This document shows positions 8,766-16,420 of a stretch of DNA of 64,000 nt, one piece after another. The DNA is taken from positions 248,001 through 312,000 of the forward strand of contig NZ_CP084469.1 in assembly GCF_020405205.1 (NCBI RefSeq), in the 5' to 3' direction. Every line of letters starts with the position of its first letter. The first letter of the stretch is position 1. Origin of the DNA: Natrinema salinisoli. GTDB lineage: Archaea > Halobacteriota > Halobacteria > Halobacteriales > Natrialbaceae. A model generated the notes under the pieces. It saw only the letters and a list, made by a program, of their open reading frames with translations, had not been told where the DNA came from and did not search any database. Made by a program: the position numbers and the translations under genes.

Positions 8766-9371
8766 ATGACGATGATGGTCGATATACGCAAGCTGAGCTT
8801 CATAAACGAGATGGCGAAAGTCGGGACGAACGGCGTCGCCGACAACATGAGTAAACTGACCGGCGAGGACGCCCACATGGAGGTGACCAAGACCAACTTC
8901 ATCGACGTCGAGGACATCGAGTCACAGCTCGACGGCGGAAAGCGGGTCGGCGTCCGCGTCCGACTGTTGGATCCCCCACACGGGCACATCCTCATCCTCT
9001 TCCCCGAGGCGAGCGCGAAGAAGATCACGGCGATCATGCTTCGCGACGTCGTCGATGACATGGGAGACGTCTCCGGCAAGATGGCCCGAAGCGCAGTCGA
9101 GGAGATGGGCAACATGATGGCGAGCGGGTTCATCGACGGCTGGGCCGACGTGCTCGGCCGGGCGATCGACATCGCCGCGCCGCAGCTCGTCTACGCACCG
9201 ACGGAAGACATCGTGACCCGGACGGCGAGTCTGGGTGGCGACGACCTCGCGCTGTTCTTCGATTCGGACCTGTCGGTACCCAGTTACCAGATCGAGGCCG
9301 AGATCTACGCCTTCCCGGACTTAGAAGAGTTCGTCGAAATGGTCAACGGCATCGAAGTCCAACCCGCATGA
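8766..9371 (+). CDS. cheC1: CheY-P phosphatase CheC (single domain)
   Basis: Protein of 201 residues with the CheC fold. The second phosphatase motif is intact: Glu113-x2-Asn116, then 22 residues to Pro139 (EEMGN...AAP). The first pseudo-symmetric motif (MAKVGTNG, near 16-23) lacks the usual Glu and Asn, so probably only one active site works. CheC removes phosphate from CheY-P and can partner with CheD. The ATG at 8766 is preceded by a GGAGG at 8756-8760 at good spacing, which favours it over the Met three codons later. It follows cheA by 34 bases. Confidence 0.85.
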   Translation: MTMMVDIRKLSFINEMAKVGTNGVADNMSKLTGEDAHMEVTKTNFIDVEDIESQLDGGKRVGVRVRLLDPPHGHILILFPEASAKKITAIMLRDVVDDMGDVSGKMARSAVEEMGNMMASGFIDGWADVLGRAIDIAAPQLVYAPTEDIVTRTASLGGDDLALFFDSDLSVPSYQIEAEIYAFPDLEEFVEMVNGIEVQPA

Positions 9372-10636
9372 AACTCGACGTCAACGCGCTCGGCACGTTC
9401 TACCGGATGGCGCGAGAGGGAGCCGGAATAGCGGCGGGCCGACTGACCCACATGCTGGACGTCGAAACGAAAGTCGGCGTGACCAAGCTCAACTTCATGC
9501 GTGGGCAGGAAATCCGCCGCGAATTCGAGGATTCGACGGAGAAGGTCGGCGTGCGGGTCAAGCTGACCGGCGGCATCGAGGGCTACTCGGTGGTCGTCTT
9601 CGAGCGCGAGAACGCGCTCCGCATCGTCGAAACCTTGCTCGCCGAAGCCGGCCCCGACGCGGACGTCGACACCGGCGTCAGCGACCTCGACGGGTTCGAC
9701 GAGATGACCGAGAGCGCAGCCACCGAGGTCGGTCACATCATGAACAGCGGGTTCATCGACGGCTGGGCCGACGTTCTCGAGACGGTCATCGACGTCTCGA
9801 CGCCCGAGTTCGTGGAGGGCAAAACCGCCGAGCCGTTCTTCGGCGACATCGACGAGGCGCCGGTCGAAGACGACCTCGCCTTGCTCTTCCAGAGCCGGAT
9901 CGAAACCGTCGGCACGGAGGTCGGGTTCAACCATTACCTCTTCCCGAAACGCGAGTCGATGTCGAAGCTCTTGGAGCGACTGCGCACCAGCGAGGGCATC
10001 GAGTACGACAAACTCGACGGCTTCGACCGGATGGCCGAACGCGGCGCCGAGGAAGTCGCCAAGACGGCGACGACCCTGACCGGAATCGACACCAGCGTCG
10101 ACATTCGGCGGCTGAACTTCGTTTCGCTCGAGGCGATTCCGGAACAGGTGGCCGACGAGAAACTCGTCGGGGTCGCCTTCGAGTTCGACGGAATGCCGAG
10201 CGGGTACCTCCTCTTCCTGTTCGACGAGGAGTCGGCCCACGAGATCGTCGATGCGATGGTTCCCATGGAGGTCGACGAGGAGGGCTTCGGCGAGATGGGA
10301 ACCAGCGCGATCAAGGAACTCGGCAACATCATGGCCAGCGGGTTCCTCGACGGGTGGGCGAACGTCCTCGATACGACGATCGATCACTCGACGCCGGAGT
10401 TCATCCACGACATCGGCGCTGCGGCGGTCGATCCGGTAATCATCCAGCTCGGGGAGAATCAGGACTACGCGTTCGTCTTCGACACGGTCGTCGTGGCCGA
10501 CGGTCGTGAGTTCGACTGCGAAGTCTACGCGATCCCCGACGAGTCGGATCTCGAGCGGGCGCTGAACAACCTCGACGTCGATCGGATCGAAGAGGCGCCG
10601 ACGACGGCGGAGTTTCAGGAAGTCGATAACACATGA
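9368..10636 (+). CDS. Tandem-domain CheC-family phosphatase
   Basis: Protein of 422 residues with two CheC-like units (about 1-200 and 205-415), each with a helix-rich start, a central motif and an ALLFQSR or YAFVFDT strand. The second unit keeps the phosphatase motif Glu317-x2-Asn320...Pro343. The first has Glu120-x2-His123...Pro146, with His in place of the catalytic Asn, so it may be inactive or binding-only. Its start overlaps the cheC stop (ATGA) and its end overlaps cheD. It probably tunes CheY-P lifetime or scaffolds CheD. It could correspond to a haloarchaeal CheC2 or CheJ; I leave the symbol empty. Confidence 0.8.
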   Translation: MKLDVNALGTFYRMAREGAGIAAGRLTHMLDVETKVGVTKLNFMRGQEIRREFEDSTEKVGVRVKLTGGIEGYSVVVFERENALRIVETLLAEAGPDADVDTGVSDLDGFDEMTESAATEVGHIMNSGFIDGWADVLETVIDVSTPEFVEGKTAEPFFGDIDEAPVEDDLALLFQSRIETVGTEVGFNHYLFPKRESMSKLLERLRTSEGIEYDKLDGFDRMAERGAEEVAKTATTLTGIDTSVDIRRLNFVSLEAIPEQVADEKLVGVAFEFDGMPSGYLLFLFDEESAHEIVDAMVPMEVDEEGFGEMGTSAIKELGNIMASGFLDGWANVLDTTIDHSTPEFIHDIGAAAVDPVIIQLGENQDYAFVFDTVVVADGREFDCEVYAIPDESDLERALNNLDVDRIEEAPTTAEFQEVDNT

Positions 10637-11148
10637 AAACGTACGGCACCGAACCAGGCGCACCGACGCCGGTCCAGGTCGGCATCTCGGAACTGGTCGT
10701 CAGCGACGGCGACGATACGCTCAAGTCCTACGGACTCGGTTCGTGTCTCGCCATCGCGCTGTACGATCCGAACTCCGAAATCGGGGGGCTGGCACACGTC
10801 ATGTTGCCCGACGGTGACGCTGCGGACAACAGCGACCGCAAACCCGGAAAGTACGCGGACACGGCGATCCGCGCACTGCTCCGGCGAATGGTCGAGCAGG
10901 GAGCCAACTACACCGCCGTCGAAGCGAAGATCGCCGGCGGCAGCGACATGTTCGAATTCGAGAGCTTCGGCGACGGCGTCGGGCAGCGAAACATCGCCGC
11001 TGCGAAGACGGAGCTGGAGAAACTCGGCGTCCCGCTCGAAGGGGAAGACGTCGGTGGCGAACACGGCCGAACCGTGGAGTTCACCCCCGGGACGGGGATG
11101 CTCACCGTGAAAACAGCCGACGGCGACAACGGAGTGACGGAGTTGTGA
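10633..11148 (+). CDS. cheD: Chemoreceptor glutamine deamidase CheD
   Basis: Protein of 171 residues matching the CheD family. The catalytic Cys38 lies in SYGLGSCLAI and the catalytic His55 in GGLAHVMLP; the later IAGGSDMF segment is also typical. CheD converts receptor glutamines to glutamates and binds CheC, linking receptor adaptation to CheY-P level. The start overlaps the previous stop (ATGA) and the stop overlaps the GTG start of cheR, so it sits tightly within the operon. Confidence 0.93.
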   Translation: MKTYGTEPGAPTPVQVGISELVVSDGDDTLKSYGLGSCLAIALYDPNSEIGGLAHVMLPDGDAADNSDRKPGKYADTAIRALLRRMVEQGANYTAVEAKIAGGSDMFEFESFGDGVGQRNIAAAKTELEKLGVPLEGEDVGGEHGRTVEFTPGTGMLTVKTADGDNGVTEL

Positions 11149-12059
11149 GCGGCGACGGTGCTGGCGCCGCCGGCACTGATCCCGATACCGGTACCGACAG
11201 TGACGGTGCGACCGACGGTAACGATGCCTTCTCCGACCTACTCGCGTTCGTCGAGGACGAACTGGCCTTCGCGACCAGTCACTACAACGACAGCTACCTC
11301 GACCGACGCGTCTCCTCGCGGATGCGGCGCACACAGAGCGAGACCTACGACGCCTATTTCGAGAAGCTGCGCACGGATCCGGCGGAACAGGAAGCGCTGC
11401 TCGAGGCGCTGAGCATCAACGTCACGGGCTTCTTTCGAAATCCCGACGTCTGGGAGGGGATCCGGACGATCCTCCGCACGCTGTCCGCGAACAACACCAC
11501 CGTCCGCGTCTGGAGCGCTGCCTGTGCCGACGGTCGGGAGCCGTACTCCCTCGCGATGCTCGCCCACGCCGACCCTCAGATCGACGAGTCCAAGGTCTAC
11601 GTCCTCGGAACCGACATCAGTTCCCCCGCGCTCGAAACCGCTCGAGCGGGCGTGTACGAGGAATCGCGAACGATCGATCTCGACGATCAACTCTCCTTTC
11701 TCGACGACTACCGAGAGTACGTCGCCGTGGACGGTCGGACCTATCGAATCAATGACGAAATCAAGCGAAACGTCCGCTTCCAGCGCCACGACCTGATCAA
11801 CGACGAGCCGAAGTCCGGGTTCGATCTCGTCACCTGTCGGAACCTGTTCATTTATATCGACAACGAGTACAAGGAGCCGATGCTCGCGACGATCGCCCGG
11901 TCGCTCCGGACGGACGGCTACCTCGTCATCGGCAAGGCCGAAACGATTCCGCCGACCCTCCAGTCGACGTTCGCCGTCCGCGAAGCCCGCCTCCGAATCT
12001 ACCAGCGTGAACCGCCTGGAACGGACGGCGAGACGACCGATCGCCGTTCGGACTCGTAA
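11145..12059 (+). CDS. cheR: Chemotaxis protein methyltransferase CheR
   Basis: Protein of 304 residues starting at a GTG that overlaps the cheD stop (GTGA); no in-frame ATG lies near enough to keep the N-terminal domain. Residues about 25-95 form the helical CheR N-domain (YNDSYLDRRVSSRMRR). The SAM-binding domain follows, with ACADGREPYSLAML as motif I, then NVRFQRHDLIND and FDLVTCRNLFIYID. Motif I differs from the common bacterial GCSTGEEPYS form. The enzyme methylates receptor glutamates using SAM. Last gene of the che operon. Confidence 0.92.
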   Translation: MSGDGAGAAGTDPDTGTDSDGATDGNDAFSDLLAFVEDELAFATSHYNDSYLDRRVSSRMRRTQSETYDAYFEKLRTDPAEQEALLEALSINVTGFFRNPDVWEGIRTILRTLSANNTTVRVWSAACADGREPYSLAMLAHADPQIDESKVYVLGTDISSPALETARAGVYEESRTIDLDDQLSFLDDYREYVAVDGRTYRINDEIKRNVRFQRHDLINDEPKSGFDLVTCRNLFIYIDNEYKEPMLATIARSLRTDGYLVIGKAETIPPTLQSTFAVREARLRIYQREPPGTDGETTDRRSDS

Positions 12060-12200
12060 CGCAGCCCGCGCGGATAGGGACGCCGGATCGCTTCTGAAAC
12101 GACCATCGCGGAGAGCTGTGTCCTCGATCTCGCTACGCCGGGTTCGGCCGCTGGAAGACAACCAGTTATTACATGGCGGTTCGCCGAGTATATCCGACGA

Positions 12201-13502
12201 ATGCCTTCGCTCGGCCTCCGTTCGTTCGTCGCTCGCAGCGCGGCGCTGGTCGATTCGTCCCCGCCGCAATCCCGTCAGGAAACCCGGACCTGGCTCGTCG
12301 AGCCGTTCCTCGAGACGCTCGGCTGGGACCTCCGTGCCGACTCGTGCGTGACGGACCGGACCGTCGACGAGACGCGACTCGCGTACGTCCCGACGGTCGA
12401 CGGCGTTCCCGCGCTGGTGGTCGCCATCGAGGCGTACGACGAGTCACTCGAGAAGTCCCGGGCGAACGCGCTACAGACGGTCATGGCCTGGACGGGCGTC
12501 GATCGCGCGATCTACACGAACGGCCGGGAGTACCTCTTGCTATCCGGATCGACCGACGCCGACTCCCACGCTTTCACACTCTCCGAACTCGCGGACAACG
12601 ACTCCGCAGTCGGGGAGTACTCGAGAGCCACCGTCGGGCAGCGCCTCGAGCACCACTCCCGGACCCACGTCGCCAGACAGCTCGCCATCGAACGACCGCG
12701 GCTCGTCGATGCGATCGTCGATCAGCTGCTGGCGGCCACCCGTCAGGGAGACGTGTACGCCGGCGAGCTCGAGTCCGCTACCGGGCGATTTCTCGACCAA
12801 CTCGTCGTCGCGTTTGCCGACGACGGCCCGGACGATCAGGAGACGACAACGGACGTCTCGATTCGATTCAGTGAGTCGGCGATCACCGACGACGAGACGA
12901 CGAATACCGATCCCGACGCAGCGTCCGAAACGACCGCTGACGAACCGACCGGCGACGGCACTGCCGAAGCCGGGCCGAACACGACCCAGCCCAGTTGGGA
13001 ACGCACTCCCGACTCGAGCGAGGACGCCGGCTTCGAGTGGGACACCGACGACACCGCTGGACCCGAGTCGGACGACCGAGCGGGAGCCACTGCTCGAGAC
13101 ACTGACGCCGAGACGGACGCGCAAGCGGGTACCGAAGACGGAGGGACAGACGGAACAGGGGACGGCGAATACGTCGTCCGCTTTTTCAACGAACGCGGCT
13201 CGATCGGAGCGATCGGCCACTCGACGCCGGAGGGGGCACTCGTTGGTACAGCCGAATATCTCTTCGACCGCGGGCTTTCGGGTGTCACAGTCCCCTGGAG
13301 TCCGGACGATGCCGACGACACGGTCCTGAACGCAGACCCGACCCACGCCGACGGGACGCCGATGAGTGCGTCGACGCAGCTCTCGAACGGACTCTATCTC
13401 GCCACTGCAGGCGATGTCGACGACCACGCTGCCCGCATCGAGGCCCTGGCCGCTCGCGCGGGACTGCGAGCGATGCTGTCCGGGGACTGGGAAGCCGAAT
13501 GA
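12201..13502 (+). CDS. Hypothetical protein with HsdR-N-like nuclease fold
   Basis: Protein of 433 residues. Residues about 20-200 resemble the N-terminal nuclease-like domain of type I restriction R subunits and related haloarchaeal proteins (TWLVEPFLETLGWDL, ALVVAIEAYD, MAWTGVDRAIYTNGREYLLL). In place of the usual Glu-x-Lys pair the strand reads AIEAYD, so catalysis is doubtful. Residues about 215-325 are an acidic disordered linker. Residues about 325-433 form a small compact domain (YVVRFFNERGSIGAIGH...RAMLSGDW). No modification or specificity subunit is nearby. It stands alone between cheR and the convergent pilus operon. Function unknown. Confidence 0.5.
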   Translation: MPSLGLRSFVARSAALVDSSPPQSRQETRTWLVEPFLETLGWDLRADSCVTDRTVDETRLAYVPTVDGVPALVVAIEAYDESLEKSRANALQTVMAWTGVDRAIYTNGREYLLLSGSTDADSHAFTLSELADNDSAVGEYSRATVGQRLEHHSRTHVARQLAIERPRLVDAIVDQLLAATRQGDVYAGELESATGRFLDQLVVAFADDGPDDQETTTDVSIRFSESAITDDETTNTDPDAASETTADEPTGDGTAEAGPNTTQPSWERTPDSSEDAGFEWDTDDTAGPESDDRAGATARDTDAETDAQAGTEDGGTDGTGDGEYVVRFFNERGSIGAIGHSTPEGALVGTAEYLFDRGLSGVTVPWSPDDADDTVLNADPTHADGTPMSASTQLSNGLYLATAGDVDDHAARIEALAARAGLRAMLSGDWEAE

Positions 13503-13526
13503 ACGAGTCGAAAATCGGCGACCGGA

Positions 13527-14321
13527 TCAATACTCGACGTCGACGTCGACGATGGTAACGACTATTCGGCCGGAGTCGTCGAACTCGCACGTGCCCGTGG
13601 TCCCGGTTCGCTCCCAGTCGCCGCCCTCGAGCGTCGAATTCCAGGCGGCGTCATATTCCGTGTCCACGACGGAAACGTTCACACGATCTCTCTCGGTGTA
13701 GACCTTGCTGCTCCGATTTTCCACGGACATGGTGAATCCGAGTCCACCGCTGGTCTGTATCGACCCTTCATCTGCCGAAACGGTCACCAGAGAGACGACT
13801 GCGGTGTCGCTTCCACAGCGAAGCTGTGGTCGTTTGAGGACGTGACTCCAGGTTCCCGACTCCTCCTGGCGGACGAGGCCGCCGCCTTCGTATACGATCC
13901 GCGTTCCGTCCGACGTGTACGCGAATTCGCCCAGATCAGCGGTTTCCCCGCTTCCGTAGTCGTCAAACCGCGAATCGGAGTCGTGAATCGGATCGTTGTC
14001 GTCGATCGAGATGTTGAGTTTCGTTCCGCTAGCACCGGTACTGGCCCTCCCCTCTCGAAGCGACAGTTCGCCGTACCGTTTCTCGATTCCGCCGTAGCGC
14101 AGGACGTCGTTAAAGTTGACCGTCAGCGCCTCCATTCCGCGTTCGGCGTTCCGAAGCTGTTCGTTCTCCTGATAATCCGTCATGGTCTGCATTCCCATCG
14201 TGGACAACAGCGCGACGGAGCTGAGGATAATCCCGAAGACGAGAATGAACGCGAGCACGTCGGAAACCGCACGGGTATCCGCCGGGTCTCGTCCAATCGT
14301 TATCGTGCCTTTCGGCTTCAT
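13527..14321 (-). CDS. Pilin-like membrane protein (last gene of the pil operon)
   Basis: Protein of 264 residues with a cytoplasmic start, a TRAVSDVLAFILVFGIIL helix near residues 18-36 resembling the RAVSP-type start of haloarchaeal PilA, then a beta-rich extracellular domain. The ATG at 14321 overlaps the previous stop (ATGA) and has a GGAG nine bases upstream, which favours it over the TTG at 14330. It probably belongs to one of the haloarchaeal DUF72xx pilin-operon families (possibly DUF7289). Likely a minor pilin or pilus accessory protein. It converges with the gene ending at 13502, 24 bases away. Confidence 0.65.
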   Translation of the reverse strand: MKPKGTITIGRDPADTRAVSDVLAFILVFGIILSSVALLSTMGMQTMTDYQENEQLRNAERGMEALTVNFNDVLRYGGIEKRYGELSLREGRASTGASGTKLNISIDDNDPIHDSDSRFDDYGSGETADLGEFAYTSDGTRIVYEGGGLVRQEESGTWSHVLKRPQLRCGSDTAVVSLVTVSADEGSIQTSGGLGFTMSVENRSSKVYTERDRVNVSVVDTEYDAAWNSTLEGGDWERTGTTGTCEFDDSGRIVVTIVDVDVEY

Positions 14322-14812
14322 TGTGACCAACTCCTGATCGAGATCTCATCGGCTGACCCGTCGTAGACGATTTCGATCGTCCCGCCGCGTGCCGAACTCC
14401 CGTAATCGATATTTTCCTCGGTCTTGATCGGGACGTGGACGACGACGTTGGTGTTCGATGCCGACAGTATCAGACAATCGGTAGACCCATCGAGCAACGG
14501 GGCCTCGCAGTCTTCGCCCAACTCGACGGTGTATCGAGAGTTCGCGACCGTCCGCGGATGGTCGGCCGTGATGGTCACGTCGTCGCCGCTCGTTGCGGCG
14601 ATCCGATCGACGTTTCCGATTTCGTTGGCCATCTGTTCGCCGATCGTCTCGAGCGAAGCCTCGGTACTGCGTTCCGTTTCCGTCTCGAGCATGGTTCCGG
14701 CACTCGTCAGGAGGCCGGCGATGAGGATCGTCGTGATCCCGATCGTCAGGACGTGCGTGACCGTAATCGAAACGGCACGGTCTCGGTCTGTGTATCGTTC
14801 GATCATGGTCAT
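14318..14812 (-). CDS. Pilin-like membrane protein
   Basis: Protein of 164 residues: a short charged N-terminus (IERYTDRDRAVSIT), one hydrophobic helix (HVLTIGITTILIAGLLTSAG), a coiled region and a beta-rich external domain with a Cys pair (EDCEAPLLDGSTDCL) that could form a disulfide. The pattern fits a minor pilin of the same operon (possibly DUF7266). Overlaps both neighbours by ATGA-type junctions, indicating one transcript with coupled translation. Confidence 0.65.
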   Translation of the reverse strand: MTMIERYTDRDRAVSITVTHVLTIGITTILIAGLLTSAGTMLETETERSTEASLETIGEQMANEIGNVDRIAATSGDDVTITADHPRTVANSRYTVELGEDCEAPLLDGSTDCLILSASNTNVVVHVPIKTEENIDYGSSARGGTIEIVYDGSADEISIRSWSQ

Positions 14813-15249
14813 TCAGTCGGGCAATCGTCCGGCTCGATGGTCTTTTCCTGTTCGTAACTGAGGCTGTTCGAATCGTACGTGATGGTCACATCCAGTTCTA
14901 ATGGGCTGAAAAACGTGTTATCGACGCTGATGTTCACGGCTACAGGTGTCGACTTGGCTGTCGTATTCTGATAGGCTTGGTCGAAATCTGACACGTTCTC
15001 TTTCACGTGATCCGTCGTCAAGCTACCAGCCAGATCGTCATCGAGTTCCGCAAGCACACAGCCGACGCCCTGTTCAACCTCGTATTCGACCATGTCAGCG
15101 TTGCCTGCACTTTGAGTTGTGCCCCCCGATGACAGGGTTTCTGTGTAGAGAGCGCCGTTGAAGACGACGACGATACCCAGAATGATGAACGCGAGCGTGA
15201 TCGCGCCGATGAGGATCAGTTGGGCGCGATCGCGCGTGTGGCTCACCAT
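14809..15249 (-). CDS. Pilin-like membrane protein
   Basis: Protein of 146 residues starting SHTRDRAQLILIGAITLAFI, a DRAQ motif running straight into the single membrane helix, as in archaeal pilin-type proteins. The rest is an external beta domain with several potential N-glycosylation sites (NVS, NTT, NIS) and two Cys residues. Possibly DUF7261. It lies in the overlapping gene chain of the pilus operon. Likely a minor pilin; no direct functional motif. Confidence 0.65.
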   Translation of the reverse strand: MVSHTRDRAQLILIGAITLAFIILGIVVVFNGALYTETLSSGGTTQSAGNADMVEYEVEQGVGCVLAELDDDLAGSLTTDHVKENVSDFDQAYQNTTAKSTPVAVNISVDNTFFSPLELDVTITYDSNSLSYEQEKTIEPDDCPTE

Positions 15250-15863
15250 AGTATCACCCGCACTTCCACGACGTTGTAGATGGCCGTCTCGTCACCTGGA
15301 TTCCGTTGTGGGATCGATTCGTCCCCGTCGGCCGCTGCTTCTTCCAGAGTGCGGTCATCACCGTCCCACGTAATGTTCTGGTCATTATATGTCGTAACGG
15401 TATAGCTCGCCGTCAGGGCACTGGCCGGTGGGTTTCCCTGATAGACGATCGTCCGATTGCTGGTTTCGGTGTGGAGTTCGACGTTGTAACTCCACCCGGT
15501 CTCGCTGAATCGATCCTTCAGCAGGCGACCGAGGTCGGATTCGTTCGCGAACCGGTCGACGGAGTAGGTTCGATTCGTTTCGCCGGGCGCAGGCGGCTGA
15601 TCTGTATTGTTGAATCCGCCGGTCCCGTCCCAGTATCGGGTCGTGTTCGAGAGGTTTCCGTCCTGGTTCGAAACGACCATCATATCTCGTGCCTCCTGCT
15701 GGACCTGTTCCTGGACCGTTCGATCGGCCAGTCCGCCCGTCGTCGGCGTGATCACGACTGACTGTAGCGCGAAGAGGACGGCCAGCAGGACGACCATGGC
15801 TCCGATGAACCCCTCGAGAGTATACGCCTGCCCGCGTTCGGTGTGGTTAATATCATCCGACAT
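15243..15863 (-). CDS. Pilin-like membrane protein
   Basis: Protein of 206 residues with the N-terminal motif HTERGQAYTLEGFIGAMVVL, where ERGQ precedes the hydrophobic helix. The external part contains many Asn-x-Ser/Thr sites and no cysteines that I can see. Possibly DUF7288. Located between two other pilin-like genes in the operon, overlapping the downstream one by seven bases. Probably a pilus minor subunit or a subunit of a pseudopilus-like assembly. Confidence 0.65.
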   Translation of the reverse strand: MSDDINHTERGQAYTLEGFIGAMVVLLAVLFALQSVVITPTTGGLADRTVQEQVQQEARDMMVVSNQDGNLSNTTRYWDGTGGFNNTDQPPAPGETNRTYSVDRFANESDLGRLLKDRFSETGWSYNVELHTETSNRTIVYQGNPPASALTASYTVTTYNDQNITWDGDDRTLEEAAADGDESIPQRNPGDETAIYNVVEVRVILW

Positions 15864-15867
15864 ACTA

Positions 15868-16419
15868 TCACCAGACCCTCACGACGAGCCGACAGGCCGG
15901 GTCACAGTCACCGCTGCCGGCGGAAATTCCGTCCCCGTCGAGCGTAACGATACGTGCGGAACTCGCCGCAGACTGGTCATCGTACACATCTCCACCGGAC
16001 AGTTCGGACGTGTCGACGGCGGCTCCGCCGAACGTCTCTACGCTGACGTTCACCCGATCGAAGACGACGTCGTCGCTGTCGCTCGCCCGAAGCCCGAGCT
16101 CGGCCGTCAGGTTCTCATCCGTGTATCGACCGTCGAACTCGCTTCCGTCGATCTCGTTTGGCGTCTCCGTCGAGACGTCGTGGACGATCAGATCGGCGAT
16201 TCGGTCCGCCTGTGCCGTCTCCGCACCGCCGACCGAGGAGTCGTACGGCGTCACGACCGACGGGAGAAACGAAAACACGAACGCGATCGCCAGCAGGAAG
16301 ACGCCGATACCGACGGCGAAGTCCTGCGTGGTCTGTCCCCGATCGCCCAGCGAAATCGAGACCGTCCGCGGTCGCCTGGCTTCCGCCCGACTGGAGTCCC
16401 GCGTGCGTTTTCCACTCAT
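15868..16419 (-). CDS. Pilin-like membrane protein
   Basis: Protein of 183 residues. The ATG at 16419 gives an N-terminus with a DRGQTTQDFAVGIGVFLLAI motif; the longer frame to 16473 would run back into the pilC gene and was rejected. One membrane helix is followed by an external domain ending in a Cys pair (GDCDPACRL). Possibly DUF7287. First of five small pilin-like genes after pilC. Confidence 0.65.
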   Translation of the reverse strand: MSGKRTRDSSRAEARRPRTVSISLGDRGQTTQDFAVGIGVFLLAIAFVFSFLPSVVTPYDSSVGGAETAQADRIADLIVHDVSTETPNEIDGSEFDGRYTDENLTAELGLRASDSDDVVFDRVNVSVETFGGAAVDTSELSGGDVYDDQSAASSARIVTLDGDGISAGSGDCDPACRLVVRVW

Positions 16420-16420
16420 G

